Shown: positions 21,136 through 31,989 of the stretch, piece by piece | How the letters are laid out: each line of letters starts with the position of its first letter | How positions within the stretch are numbered: position 1 is the first letter of the stretch | NCBI RefSeq assembly: GCF_032452875.1 | Contig: NC_083877.1 | Span: forward strand, 46,115,724-46,179,723 | Length of the DNA: 64,000 nt | Direction of reading: 5' to 3' | Source: Bos javanicus | Taxonomy: Eukaryota > Chordata > Mammalia > Artiodactyla > Bovidae | Position numbers and translations under genes: made by a program | The notes under the pieces: model-generated | The model's database searches: none | What the model was told of the DNA's origin: nothing | What the model saw: only the letters and a program-made list of their open reading frames with translations

Positions 21136-22411
21136 GCAAAAATACCTTAAAACTAAACAAGGGCTCATGACACTCAAATCAGAGGTCAATGTTTTCGTAA
21201 ATTCTTGTCAAGGGCTGGATAAAATCAAGCAAAGGTTTCAATGTGGCTTTTGAGTGGTTCCCCACCCCAATGTTTGTAGCTTTCCAGAGCTTCCAAGGCA
21301 GACATGACCTGCCAGGTGACAACTGTTCTGTAAAAATAACTTCAGGGGGATGATAAGTTTTCCCCAAAGAAGACTCATGGGAACAGTCTGAGCTCTTTCT
21401 GAGTTGCCCTCAGGTAGGAGAGTTCAGAAGGTCAGCTGAATTCCTCCATCCAGCTGTAATGAGGGACTTTCTTCACTGGATTTCAGCTGCTCTTATTAAA
21501 TTCCCACTCCAATTTAAAAGTAAAAAAATTAAAAAAAAATAAAGGCAGACTCCAATATCGCAACCTGAAAAGCAGTTCCAGAAATATAGATGAGCAAATG
21601 CAGCCAGAGCCCTCTGCCTGCAGGAACACGGATGCAAAGCACTGATACTTTCATTCTGGTCCCACCCTAGATCCATCAGGCCATCCAGCTGTCATTCTTC
21701 CACCCAACATGTATGTATTCAGCTCTGACTCTTGAAGCCACCTCTTGAGTTACTTGTGGCTCATCAAGCAGGCATGGTTGGCCACAGCTAAGAACAGTAG
21801 CCTGGCGCCTCTTCTCAGGGGCAATCCTGACTCAGAGCCATAGCTTGGCTTCCTTGGTGTGCCCCTTCCCTCCCTCTTTCCCTTTTAATCTGGGTCAGTG
21901 TGTTCAGACATGGTGAGGATGGTGATTTCCCAAAGCACGGCTATTATTTTGTTTCCATATTTGGCCCACCTGGATGTCATGTGTTTAATTTCAAAGCATC
22001 ATTGGACCCATTTTTTACCTCTGCTTCTTGGAAGCAGAAGAGCTGGCTCTTGGGTCCTCTCCTGCCACGTACACATGGTCCCACCCACACTTCCTCGCCA
22101 AAAGAGCCCAGACTGATGCCTCCCTGTTGTCACTGTCTGGCATCCACGTCTGAGTCACATGGCTGTTAGGAGCAAGGATGCCCTGAGCTCTTCTCCACTG
22201 ATGACAGGTAGGGCGGGGTGGGGAATGTGGAAAGAGTGTGTCAGGCAAAGCAGTGAGCCCACAGCACTAGGAGACAGAGACCTGGGAGCTCCCTGGTTAG
22301 TTAGTTAGCTCTGCCAGTAACTAACTTGCTCTCAGACCCCAGGCAAGCAGCTTCACTTTTCTCTTCTTCAGTTTATCTACAGGGCTATAGGGCAGACCAC
22401 TAGAAACAGAA
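21136..22411. other. Single-copy stretch, no gene seen
   Basis: About 1.3 kb with no recognised repeat or exon. Frames of up to 89 codons near 21900-22170 overlap on both strands without family resemblance. Confidence 0.55.
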
Positions 22412-22522
22412 CGAGTGAAGTCGCTCAGTTGTGTCCGCCTCTTTGCGACCCCACAGACTGTAGCCTACCAGGCTCCTCCGTCCATGGGATTTTCCAGGCA
22501 AGAGTACTGGAGTGGGTTGCTG
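22412..22522 (-). mobile_element. Bov-tA SINE, Bov-A part only
   Basis: The antisense Bov-A end ('gaagtcgctcagttgtgtcc' to 'gtactggagtgggttgc') lacks the tRNA-derived head, so the copy is 5'-truncated. Confidence 0.9.
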
Positions 22523-22548
22523 TTTCATGTGTTAAAAGGTTCCAGTCT

Positions 22549-22860
22549 TAGGGTTTCCCCGGTGGTCCAGTGGTTGAGTCCACCTTGCAATGCAGAAGAC
22601 ATAGGTTCAATCCCTGGCCTGGGAAGATACCACATGCCTCAGAGAAACTCAGTCCATGTGCCACAATCACCGAGTTCACGTGCTGCAACTCTGAGACTGA
22701 AGCCTGAGCACCTAGAACCTATGCTCCATGACAAGAGAAGTCACCGCAATGAGAAGCCCGCGCGCAGCAACTAGAGAGTAGCCCCCACTTGCCACAAGTA
22801 GGGAAAGCCCGAGCGCAGCAATGAAGACCCAGTGCAGCCAAAAATATCTAAATAAATTAA
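22549..22860 (+). mobile_element. CHR-type tRNA-derived SINE
   Basis: Full CHR from 'gggtttccccggtggtccag' to 'cagccaaaaatatctaaata'. It lies 26 bp beyond a truncated antisense Bov-tA. Confidence 0.92.
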
Positions 22861-23377
22861 TTACATTTAAATTAGTTACCGTCCTACCTAAAAATTAGTT
22901 ACTGTGGATGAAAGATTGCTCCAGGGGAGAGTCCTGCTGATTCAGATGCCTGACTCCTACCAGTTGCTTAATGCTTTTATGTGACTATGAAATAAGAGGA
23001 GCCACCTCCACCACCTGGGGCTACAGGATCATGTCCAGACAGTTCTAAAAAGGGTTGAGAAACCCGTCACACAATAAGCTCATACAACGCACAGGGCAAG
23101 TATCAATACTTATAACTGAGAGATGATATGGCTATTGGTGCCTCTTGTCATAAAAACATTACATGGTTTTGAAAGCTTTAGCAACAGTGTGTTAAAAGTC
23201 ACCGGTGTAAGAATATTCATTTGTGTATACAGGTCTTTTGTACTCTTTTTCTCATAGTCTGTGCATACATCTGTTTCTTGCTTTATTTATCCCACTTCAC
23301 TTATTTTTTTTAAATTACTTTTTTATTCCCATTTCCCTTGATCTGGTTCTCCCTTGAACTGGTCATAATTTAAAAAT
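22861..23377. other. AT-rich stretch, nothing recognised
   Basis: The unit aattagttac occurs at 22871 and again about 22 bases later, a small imperfect repeat. No gene or named repeat. Confidence 0.5.
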
Positions 23378-23391
23378 AAGATTAACAACAA

Positions 23392-23670
23392 CACAGAAAT
23401 AGACTCACAGGCATAGAAAACAAACTTACGGTTACCAAAGGGGAAGGGGAGAGGGATAAACTAGGAGCTTGGGATTAACAGATACACACTACTCTATATA
23501 AAATAGATAAACAAAGACCTGCTGTATAGCACAGGGAACTATATTCAATATCCTGTAATAAACCATAATGGAAAAAATGTAAAAAAGAATATGTGCACAT
23601 ACATGCATAACTGAATCACTTTGACATACGCCTGAAACATTGTAAATCAACTATACTTCAGTTAAAAAAA
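23392..23670 (+). mobile_element. L1 3' end with TSD
   Basis: A short L1 insertion made only of 3' UTR and tail ('cagaaatagactcacaggca', 'gtatagcacagggaactata', 'aataaaccataatgg'). The flanks aagattaacaacaa (23378-23391) and aagattaataacaa (23671-23684) differ at one base. Confidence 0.92.
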
Positions 23671-23684
23671 AAGATTAATAACAA

Positions 23685-25209
23685 TTCAAGCTTCATTGTT
23701 CTTACCTGTGTTTATTGGAAGAGTTTTAAATACCCTGTTCTGATTTTTAAATGGAATGGATAGAATATTTTATGAATGGTGAAACCATTAAGCAACAAAA
23801 CTTGATGAAACAAGAATATTAGAATTCTGAAATTATTTGTAGGGAATTCTTTTTTAGATCCTCAATAAGAGCAAAATCTTTTAAGAGCAGGTTTTTGGAA
23901 ACAGCCAGAAATGAGCTGGATTTGCCTCTGACGCTTTAGCAGCTCTGTCCCTGGCACCCTCTAAGCAAACTTTCACATTCCTCTTCCTGCCCAGGGCTAG
24001 CTCTCTAGGCTCCATTTTCTAAGACCCTCCCAGGTCTGCTTACTCAGCTGTGGGCTCAGGGTGAGACTGCCCTGAGACCAGGGGAAGAGGGCACTCGCCC
24101 TGTGCCTTCCACTTTATGGGGCTTGCTCTAGCCCTCCTCCAGCCCTGCCCTTCCCCATGGGGTGAGAAGTTCACTGGGGCAAGTGGCTGTGCCCCCGGCA
24201 GCCTGTGGCTCCCTGTAAGACCACTCTCAGGGTACCAGGAACCCCCAATTCCCTGCCCAAGGGTCTCCAAGCCTAACTGAAATTTTTCAGATGGTATAGC
24301 TGCTGTGCTTCCCTCTGGCTAAGAGGGCTGAAGGGAGCCCCTTGTGTTGGTGGGGGGTGGGGTTTCTCATGTGTGGGGCTTGGGTGTGGAGGTGCCTTCA
24401 CCTTAAGGCTCCCTCATGGTGTGAGACAGAGCTAAGGGTGACAAGAAAATAGAGCAGGGGCACCTACAGGTTGGGGCGTTAGGGGCCCCATTTTTGGACT
24501 TGGAACTTTGAGGAGTGTAAATATTCTAAATCTGAGCCTGGCACTCCATCTTGTTACAAAGGTATATTTGTCAAGGTAGGAGGACAGGTCATATTTTATT
24601 TCACTTTTTTTTTTTAATTTCACTTTTTGTTAGCTTGATTTATCACCTTCAAACACGGAGGCTTATGGACTGTGGCATCTGTACTCTTACCTTTGTATGT
24701 GAAGGCGGCCTGAGCTGGGGCAGGCCTCTTTGGCCTAGTATCTACCTCTCAGCCCAGCCCTGTTGGAAGACCCCCAACTTCACCTCAGATCCTGATTTAT
24801 GGCTTCCACAAGGCCCAGAGACAGCCCCACCCAACTACTCCACCCGGCTCGGGTTCCTGAGAGCCCCTGGAAAGGAAATTTCCACAAGTGGGAACCAAAC
24901 CTGGTGAATCAGGCTGGGCTTGAACTAGATCATTGCCTTTATTTGCTGCAAGATGCCGGAGACTATTAAGGGGGAGGCTGCCTCTTCAAGGCGGCTCCAC
25001 AGGAGATCTGGGGCACAGGCAGCATGATGGTTGGAGGAGGCTGAAGGTGGTTGGGGTTCTACCAAAATCTAAAGTTGAGAGATCAGGTGAGTCAGAGCAG
25101 GAGAGAACAAAGCCCAGATCCAGGGCAAGACCATAATGGAGGCCTTGAAAGCCCACTGCAGAGTCAGTTATAGGAGAATCAGCTGACCAGAGGATGAAGG
25201 GTAGTCGTA
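23685..25209. other. Single-copy stretch, no gene seen
   Basis: About 1.5 kb, moderately GC-rich between 23990 and 25130. The 118-codon + frame at 24551-24907 begins in a poly-T tract and has no recognisable family. No splice-bounded exon could be argued. Confidence 0.55.
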
Positions 25210-25367
25210 CCTGCTTAGGTCTGAATGTTTATGTCTCCCTGAAATTCACGTGCTAGGTCCCAACACCTAGGGTGATGGTATAAAGAGGTGAGGCCTTTGG
25301 GAAGTAATTAGGTCATGAGAGTAGAGCCCTCATGGTTGAGTTCCTGCTATTATAAAAGAGACCTAGA
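25210..25367 (+). mobile_element. MaLR (MLT1-like) LTR, part 1
   Basis: The 5' half of an old non-autonomous LTR: 'gtctgaatgtttatgtctcc', 'ggtgatggtataaagaggtg' and 'gtaattaggtcatgagagta'. It continues at 25554-25702 and 26877-26912 after two insertions. MaLR LTRs belong to the ERVL class. No coding interior remains here. Confidence 0.6.
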
Positions 25368-25553
25368 GGGATTTCCCTGGTGGTCCAACGGTTAAGAGTC
25401 TGCCTTCAGGGCAACTAAGTGCTACAACTACCAGACCCACCACAGCTAGAGTCCCTGTGCCCCCATGGAAGATCCCGCATGGCACAATGAAGACCCTGTG
25501 TGCGACAACCAAGACCAACACAGCTGAATGAACCATTATAAAAAGAGAGAGAG
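25368..25553 (+). mobile_element. CHR-type SINE inside MaLR LTR
   Basis: A shortened CHR-like SINE ('atttccctggtggtccaacg' to 'accaacacagctgaatgaac'). The flanks aagagacctaga (25356-25367) and gaaagacctaaa (near 25552-25563) look like an aged target duplication. Confidence 0.78.
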
Positions 25554-25702
25554 AAAGACCTAAAGAACTTGCTTGCCCCTTTCTCCATGCATGGACACAG
25601 TGAGAAACTCCCAGTCATGAACCAGGAAGGGGTCCCTCACCAGATCACCACCATCCTGGCACCCTGATTTTGGATTTCCAGCCTCCACAATGGTGAGAAA
25701 TA
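25554..25702 (+). mobile_element. MaLR LTR, part 2
   Basis: The LTR resumes: 'cttgcttgcccctttctcc', 'catgaaccaggaaggggtcc', 'ttggatttccagcctccac' and 'gtgagaaataagattctgtt'. This is the MaLR end region around its polyadenylation area. Confidence 0.6.
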
Positions 25703-25719
25703 AGATTCTGTTGTTCAAG

Positions 25720-26856
25720 ACAATTTCTCCAAAGAAGACATACACATGGCCAATAAACATGAAAAGATGCTCAACATCACTCCTTATTAGAGAAATGCAA
25801 ATCAAAGCTACAATGAGATATCACCTCACACTAACCAGAATGGCCAAAAAAATCTACAAGCAATAAATGCTGGAGCGGCTATGGAGAAAAGGGAATCCTC
25901 TTGCACTGTTAGTGGCAGTTTAAATTGGTTCAGCCACTATGGAGAACAGTATGGAGATTCCTTAACAAACTAGGAATAAACTACCATGTGCTTATATGCA
26001 TGCCGTGCTAAGTTGCTTCAGTTGTGTCTGACTCTTTGAATCCCTTATGGACTGTAGCCTGCCAGGCTCCTCCGTCCATGGGGATTCTCCAGGCAAGAAC
26101 ACTGGAGTGGGTTGCCATGCCCTTCTCCAGGGCATCTTCCTGACCCAGGAGATCTTCATCTCCTGCGGCTCCTGCACTGCAGGCAGATTCTTTACCACTG
26201 AGCCACTGGGGAAGCTCCAAACTACCATATGACCCAGAAATCCCATGACTGGGCATAAATCCTGAGAAAACCACAATTCAAAAAGACATATGTACTCCAA
26301 TGTCCACTGCAGCATTATTGACAACAGCCAGAACAGGGAAGGAATCTAGGTGTTCATCGGTAGGTGAATGGAAAAAGAAGTTGTGGTACATATACACAAT
26401 GGAATATCAGTCATAAAAAGGAAGGCCTTTGACTCAGCTCTAATGAGGTGAATGAACCTAGAGCCTGTTATACAGAGTGAAGTCAGAAAAACAGATATTG
26501 TTTATCAACACATATATGTGAAATCTAGAAAAATAGTACTGATGAACCTATTTACAGAGAAGTGGAGATGCAAAGAATGGATTGGTGGACATAGCAGAGG
26601 AAGGAGAGGGCAGGAGAAATTGAGAAAGTGGCATTGACATATATACACCATCATGTATAAAACAGATAGCTGGTGGGAAGCCGCTGTATGACACAGGGAG
26701 CCCAGCGTGGCACTGCGAGATTGCCTACAGGGATGGAATAGGTTGGGGGAGGGAGGAGATAGCACATAATTGTGACTGATTCCTGATGATGCATGGCAGA
26801 GACCACCGCAACATTGTAAAGCAATTATCCTCCACTAAAAAAAAATTATTAAAAAG
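25720..26856 (+). mobile_element. L1, 5'-truncated, inside MaLR LTR
   Basis: The L1 ORF2 end starts at the conserved 'tccaaagaagacatacaca' region, passes 'aaatgcaaatcaaagctac', and continues to a young-type 3' UTR ending 'acattgtaaagcaattatcc' and a poly-A. The LTR motifs 'gattctgttgttcaag' before it and 'gatttctgttgtgtagaag' after it serve as an imperfect target duplication (25703-25719, 26857-26876). A Bov-tA at 25991-26218 interrupts ORF2. Dead copy. Confidence 0.88.
25991..26218 (-). mobile_element. Bov-tA SINE inside L1
   Basis: Antisense Bov-tA ('aagttgcttcagttgtgtc' to 'gagccactggggaagctcc'). The TSD aaactaccatgtg / aaactaccatatg (25978-25990, 26219-26231) has one change and consists of L1 sequence. 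Confidence 0.93.
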
Positions 26857-26876
26857 AGATTTCTGTTGTGTAGAAG

Positions 26877-26912
26877 CTACCTGGGCTGTGGTTCAGCAGT
26901 CCAAATGGACTG
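26877..26912 (+). mobile_element. MaLR LTR, part 3 (3' end)
   Basis: 'ctacctgggctgtggttcag' followed by 'cagtccaaatggactgag' matches the end of the LTR begun at 25210. This shows the L1 landed inside it. Confidence 0.5.
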
Positions 26913-27455
26913 AGCTAGTACCCTTCTGGAAATGTGTTTTCCCACCCACCTCTTGTGGGGAGCTCTGCAGGGGTGGGAGGGAGCCCTCAGTCTGGGGTGG
27001 GGCAGAGACCCAGGGGCTGTGCTGTGACAGCAGACTCAGGAATGCCTTCCAAGGAGGTGGGTTCAGCGCCTGCAGCGCATCCTCCAGCCTGGCACCCTGC
27101 TCTCCTTGGGGGTCTCTGCAGACTCTGAGATGGGGAGTCCCATGTCAACACGAGTGACGTGGGGACCAAGCACATGGAGTGAGGCACTGAAGCAGAGGAC
27201 AACTTCAGCTGGCAGGGGGTGAAGTGCCAGTTTCTCCAAACACATTCCTGGCTGCCCTCTCTCTTGCTGGAGTGCTCGTGGCTGACGAGTCTAGACCATA
27301 CATTTCTCCATTCACTCCGCCTAGAGTCCCCTCTACAGGGAGGTATCGCTTTCCTCCAACAGGGGTGAATAAGGCCTGACATTCCAGTGGGGAAGACGCA
27401 TAAGAAAGCAGCAGATACACATACAACGTTTCAGGGAGGAATCCTGCCCTAAAGC
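26913..27455. other. Single-copy stretch, no gene seen
   Basis: Frames of 123 and 131 codons on opposite strands (26786-27157 +, 26987-27382 -) overlap each other and neighbouring repeats. No family resemblance. Confidence 0.5.
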
Positions 27456-27571
27456 AGCGGTCCCCAATCTTTTTGGCACCAGGGACCGGTTTCGTGGAAG
27501 ACATTTTTTCCACAGATATGAGTAGGGGATGGTTTTGGCTTCGCCCACCACTCACTTCCTGACCTGCTCTA
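27456..27571 (+). mobile_element. DNA-transposon end (unassigned)
   Basis: The motif 'gcggtccccaatctttttgg' and 'caccagggaccggtttcgtg' is the terminus of a widespread mammalian non-autonomous DNA transposon. The interior jumps to 'ttcgcccaccactcacttcc', so the middle is deleted. I do not assign the family. Confidence 0.6.
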
Positions 27572-27593
27572 GAGGACATAAAGCAGGGAGTAA

Positions 27594-27870
27594 GGAGAAG
27601 GCAATGGCACTCCACTCCAGTACTCTTGCCTGGAAAATCCCATGGATGGAGGAGCCTGGTAAGCTGCAGTCCATGGGGTCGTGAGGAGTCGGACACGACT
27701 GGGCAACTTCACTTTCACTCTTCACTTTCCTGCATTGGAGAAGGAAATGGCAACCCACTCCAGTGTTCTTGCCTGGAGAATCCCAGGAACGGAGAAGCCT
27801 AGTGGGCTGCCATCTATGGGGTCGCACAGAGTCAGACACGACTGAAGCGACTTAGCAGCAGCAGCAGCAA
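27594..27870 (+). mobile_element. Bov-A2 dimeric SINE
   Basis: Two Bov-A monomers joined by the 'ttcactttcactcttcac' linker, ending in a (GCA)n tail at 27855-27869. Frames of 95-163 codons in this area are read through this SINE and are not genes. Confidence 0.94.
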
Positions 27871-27934
27871 GGACAGCGGGTGATGAGAGGAGGGGCAGTC
27901 TTGGACGGCGTGGGTAGGGAGGCGATCGTGGAAG

Positions 27935-28330
27935 GCTTCTCTGAGGAGGTGACGTTTGAGCAGAGGCCCAAGATGAAGGACTACACAGGCACTGGGGAGA
28001 GGAGCACACTGGATGAACACCTTGTGGGCAGAGCAGAGTGAAGCGAGTGATGAGGGGAGGCTGGCAGAAATGAGGACAGAGAGGTCACCAGGGCCTGGGT
28101 CACATAGGGCCTCACCGGCTGCAGCAAAGACTTTGGGCTTTATTTTTTGTGATAGGATGCTGTTGAAGTGTTTGAAGCTGAGCAGTGATCTAATATGACA
28201 CCCAGGGAGGGGGGTCCCTGGGACTGCTGTGTAGACTGCAGTGGACAGAGAGGGCCCAGGTTGGAGCCTGGAGGCTCCTACAAATCTCCAAGTCAGAGAC
28301 ACTGGCAGCGTAGACTCGGTCAGATGTTCT
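27935..28330 (+). mobile_element. L2 LINE, left part
   Basis: Order of L2 motifs: 'ggaaggcttctctgaggagg', 'tgacgtttgagcagaggcc', 'agggcctgggtcacataggg', 'tttgggctttattttttg' and 'gagcagtgatctaatatga'. It continues after an insertion, at 28790-29175. Ancient, no open frame. Confidence 0.6.
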
Positions 28331-28384
28331 CATCTGGGACTCAGGGAGTTCATGCCCTGAGATTGGGGCGGGAACAGTGACAGA

Positions 28385-28400
28385 ACATATATATATATAT
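28385..28400. repeat. (AT)n microsatellite
   Basis: Pure AT dinucleotide run at the left edge of an AT-rich old repeat. Confidence 0.85.
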
Positions 28401-28401
28401 C

Positions 28402-28785
28402 TTTATTTTCATTACCCTTCAACTAAATTTAACCTTCCCTTCATTTATCAATGTACGCAACAAATCACATTAATATGAGCATTGCCTGTGACTTTGTCAA
28501 CACTACCGGTTTCCATATCACATTATATATAGTTACTGTAGGTCTAGAAACATTGTCTGTATTCATCACTACCTTGGAATTATAATAGTTATTAGACTTG
28601 TCACCAGCTCTTTTCATTTCATGTGGTAATAATAAAGCACATATATTCATATATCAAGTTTATTCTTTAAAATATTTTGATAACTGCATTTCAATATGAT
28701 TGATTTCCTTTGTAATCCTCAGTGCTTTATTTTAGGTATATAAGAATATTATTTGGATACAGGGACTCATAGGTTCTGGTAAAAA
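28402..28785. mobile_element. Old AT-rich interspersed repeat splitting L2
   Basis: The string 'attacccttcaactaaattt', 'gacttgtcaccagctctttt', 'aataaagcacatatattca' and 'gatttcctttgtaatcctca' matches a recurring ancient mammalian repeat, probably a DNA transposon. L2 sequence on both sides implies insertion. I do not assign the family. Confidence 0.5.
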
Positions 28786-28789
28786 GGGT

Positions 28790-29175
28790 GCCAGGACAAG
28801 GTGGAAATAGTATATGTGGTGAGAAATGGTCAGGTTCTAGATATATTTTGCAGGGAAAGCTGGGAGAACTAGCTGATGGATTAAGTGTGGAATGAGAAGG
28901 AAGAGAATGAGGCACTCCTGGGTCTTTGGCCTGAACAGGCAGTGAAAACAGATGGTCTTACAGAAAAGAGGCAGATGGGGGGTGGAAAGCAGACTTGGAG
29001 GGGCAGGGAATGGATTTTGTTTGGGGTCTGTTGGTTATTGGACGTTCAAGAGCAGAAGTTAAGTAGACAGTTGTATAAATGAATCTTAGAGCTCAAGGGA
29101 GAAACTGGAGTTGGATATTCAAATCGGGAGGCATCAGCTTATAGGCTGTATTGAAAGTCATAGGACTGGATGCAG
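28790..29175 (+). mobile_element. L2 LINE, right part
   Basis: 'tgagaaatggtcaggttcta', 'gatatattttgcagggaaag', 'cctgggtctttggcctgaac' and 'ggcatcagcttataggctgt' follow L2 order, continuing from 28330. Confidence 0.6.
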
Positions 29176-29396
29176 GAAATACTGCATTCTTCTAGAGAAC
29201 AGGACAGAGGTTAAGAAGAAAGCATGGCACCTACTATGGGCAGTCAGTTCTTTAAGCCTGGTCTTCCCCTACTAAGCAATACCTACTCTGGTCTAGCAGG
29301 CTGAAAAAAACCTAGTATGATGGATCAAACCCCTCACATGAGGACCACAACAAAGAGGAGTTATCTGACCGGTACTGAGTCTGGTACAGAAAGATG

Positions 29397-29623
29397 GGGC
29401 TTCCCACGTGGCTCAGTGGTAGAGAATCTGCCTGCCAATGCAGCAGACTCAGGAGACGTGGGTTTGATCCCTGGGTTGGGAAGATTTCCCGAAGGAGGAA
29501 ACGGCAACGCTCTCCAGTATTCTTGCCTGGAGAATTCCATGGACAGAGGAGCCTGGTGGGCTACAGTCCACGGGGTCGCAAAGAATTGGACATGACAAAG
29601 CGACTGAGCACGCATGCACACAC
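29397..29623 (+). mobile_element. Bov-tA SINE with 10-bp TSD
   Basis: Head 'gggcttcccacgtggctcag' to body end 'gacaaagcgactgagc'. Perfect 10-bp repeats cagaaagatg at 29387-29396 and 29624-29633. A small 'agactcaggag' insertion sits before the B-box region. Confidence 0.95.
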
Positions 29624-29633
29624 CAGAAAGATG

Positions 29634-30167
29634 AAATACATGAAGTGTCCTTGCATCTTCACAAGTGGAACATCTTTCCCCTAATTCAGACGTCTGCACG
29701 CCTGTGGAGCCCATGGGCATTTCACGTGCAATGGACTGCTCCAGCCACAGTGTATTTCAGGCAGCGATTACTTTAGAAAGGTGGTGATTTAACCGCACAA
29801 ACAGAGATGTTCTCATATATGATCGCTCGTACTGATGGTAAACCTTAAACACTGTTTACCAGAAACCCAAGGGTGGTTAGTAATTTCATTTCAGACACAA
29901 AAGCACAGAGCAGTCATGACCAACGTGACTGACTGGGCCTCAGTTTCCTTATCGATTAGCCAAACAGGTTCAACAAGGTATAGCAAACATCCCAAGGCTC
30001 TAAAATGAGGTTTCCCTTTTCTCTGAACATACTTCCCCTCTTGTGAGGGTCTCGCAATTCCAGGGAATGCTGCCATCCAGGAAAATGCGGGGAGAGTTCC
30101 AGGTGACTGAATTGCTGTTCTTGGCTGGCTGCTCTGATTTCAGGGACATTTTCTTACATTTAGGAGA
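29634..30167. other. Single-copy stretch, no gene seen
   Basis: No repeat or exon recognised. Confidence 0.5.
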
Positions 30168-30717
30168 CTGCAAATTAAAAGACGTTTACTCCTTGGAAGG
30201 AAAGTTATGACCAACCTAGATAGCATATTCAAAAGCAGAGATATTACTTTGCCAACAAAGGTTCATCTAGTCAAGGCTATGGTTTTTCCTGTGGTCATGT
30301 ATGGATGTGAGAGCTGGACTGTGAAGAAAGCTGAGCGCCAAAGAATCAATGCTTTTGAAGTGTGGTGTTGCAGAAGACTCTTGAGAGTCCCTTGGACTGC
30401 AAGGAGATCCAACCAGTCCATTCTGAAGGAGATCAGCCCTGGGATTTCTTTGGAAGGAATGATGCTAAAGCTGAAACTCCAGTACTTTGGCCACCTCATG
30501 CAAAGAGTTGACTCATTGGAAAAGACTCTGATGCTGGGAGGGATTGGGGGCAAGAGGAGAAGGGGACGACAGAGGATGAGATGGCTGGATGGCATCACTG
30601 ACTCGATGGACGTGAGTCTGAGTGAACTCTGGGAGTTGGTGATGGACAGGGAGGCCTGGCATGCTGCAATTCATGGAGTCACAAAGAGTCGGACACGACT
30701 GAGCGACTGATCTGATC
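30168..30717 (+). mobile_element. BovB LINE 3' end, 5'-truncated
   Basis: An RTE-clade BovB copy retains only the end of ORF2 and the short 3' UTR/tail ('gagtcggacacgactgagcg', 'actgatctgatcc'). An antisense L1 tail abuts its 3' end. Clear target duplications were not found. Confidence 0.95.
30172..30710 (+). pseudogene. BovB ORF2 C-terminal fragment, open frame
   Basis: The end of the BovB reverse transcriptase ORF is open without stop or frameshift for about 180 codons up to a TGA at 30708-30710. Visible hallmarks of the BovB C-terminus are the KSRDITLPTKVHLVKAMVFP segment, VVMYGCESWTVKKAE, the basic block KRRRGRQRMRWLDGITDSMD, and the final AIHGVTKSRTRLSD. The catalytic RT core (motifs A-C) and the N-terminal endonuclease lie upstream in full-length BovB and are absent here, so the fragment cannot retrotranspose. 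An unbroken frame over 540 bp suggests a relatively young copy. Confidence 0.88.
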
Positions 30718-30769
30718 CTTTTTTTTTTTTTTTTTAAATTGGAGTATAATTGCTTTACAATGTTGTGGC
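30718..30769 (-). mobile_element. L1 extreme 3' end (antisense)
   Basis: A poly-T run followed by 'ttggagtataattgctttac' and 'aatgttgtgg' is the reverse complement of a young L1 terminus and poly-A tail. Only about 50 bp of L1 remain, tail-to-tail against BovB. Confidence 0.8.
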
Positions 30770-30944
30770 GGACTCCACCCTTTCTAAACTCTTCAATAAA
30801 AAAGGACATTTTCAGAAGTGACTAGAGAGGTAGATTTCCTGAATACAAGAAGCCCAGAAGAATCCCTGATTTGAATCACCATAAGAGGATTTCTCAAGTA
30901 TTTTGTATCACACAGACAATAGTGTTTGCAAAGAGATAAAACGT

Positions 30945-31045
30945 GATGTGCTGGAAAGAATGTGGGCTTTGGAGGCAGGAGACCTGGTCCCAATGCCAGC
31001 ATTGTCACTTTCCAGCTGTGCGATCAGGGGCAAGTTTCTGATGAT
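30945..31045 (+). mobile_element. MIR SINE (5' half)
   Basis: 'gctttggaggcaggagacct', 'tcactttccagctgtgcg' and 'atcaggggcaagtttctga' match the MIR 5' half and core. A diverged MIR-like piece may continue to about 31205. Confidence 0.68.
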
Positions 31046-31205
31046 AAGCTACCCCTGGGTGCCTATGTGTCAGGCCCTTTACAGAAATGGTGTCTTCCTG
31101 GCATGATAGCCAACCCCCTTTTACACACAAGGAAACATTACATACATGTTAGTGCAGTTCCCCAGCTTGTGGGTCAGGGCAAGGAGGATCAAGCACAGGT
31201 CACCT

Positions 31206-31554
31206 AGAAGATTCCGCAGGGACAAAATTCTGCCTGACGGACAAAAAGCCCATGAAACATCTGGGATGTAATAGTTGCTCAGGGCACACCACTTTCTTCT
31301 CATTTGGGGACTAAAACAGATAATACTTTGATCACTTAATTAACCAGCATCAGAGCCATTGAAAATATCAGATCCCTCATCCAGGACTCTACTCTGTTAC
31401 TGCAAACTCTGTTTGTGGGTTTGGCTTTCTCAGTCTTTGCCTCCGCACAGCTGGGCTCTGCCCTTGGGGCTTGGTCTGCATGTGGGTGGAGCTTTTTTAC
31501 AGATCTCAGAATCAGCTCACATCCACAGAGCACTCACCATGGGGCCAAGGACTA
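31206..31554. other. Single-copy stretch, no gene seen
   Basis: No repeat or exon supported. Several overlapping 60-80-codon frames share this region, which itself argues against coding. Confidence 0.5.
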
Positions 31555-31735
31555 CATCCAGCATCAAGGTACAGTTTCTCACCTCATTCTTGGAGCAGCC
31601 CTGAGAGGGAGAGACAGCTGATACCTCTGTTCAGAGAAGAAGAAACAGTCTTAGAGAGGGCCAGCTGCTTTGCTAAGGTCACACACCTTGCTACCAGCAG
31701 TCAGGATTAGAAATGAGGTCAGCCTGACTCCTAAA
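31555..31735 (-). mobile_element. MIR SINE (diverged)
   Basis: Antisense MIR: 'agagaagaagaaacagtctt' with 'agagagggccagctgctttg' and 'ctaaggtcacacaccttgc'. Confidence 0.62.
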
Positions 31736-31989
31736 TTCTTCATGCCCCTGAGAAAATAGACATTTCTTTGGCTAAACTGGGGTTGGTTCATCTCCTCTCC
31801 GCTGTCTTCTTTAGCCTCCCCACAACCCAGTAAAACAAAAACAAGCCCCAAATAGATTATTTCTAAAATGAAGATTCCCAAGCGTTTGGGAGGACCCAGG
31901 GCTTTAAGTAAACAGCCATTGTCAAAGGGAAAGCTCTATGTGTTACGTGGCAAAGGCCACGCAGACAGTCATGCCCCCTGACTTACTAA
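31736..31989. other. Single-copy stretch, nothing recognised
   Basis: No feature supported. Confidence 0.5.

Noticed and set aside
27205..27839. Overlapping 95-163-codon antisense frames
   Set aside because: They run through a Bov-A2 SINE and flanking sequence; the peptides are the standard translation of the SINE.
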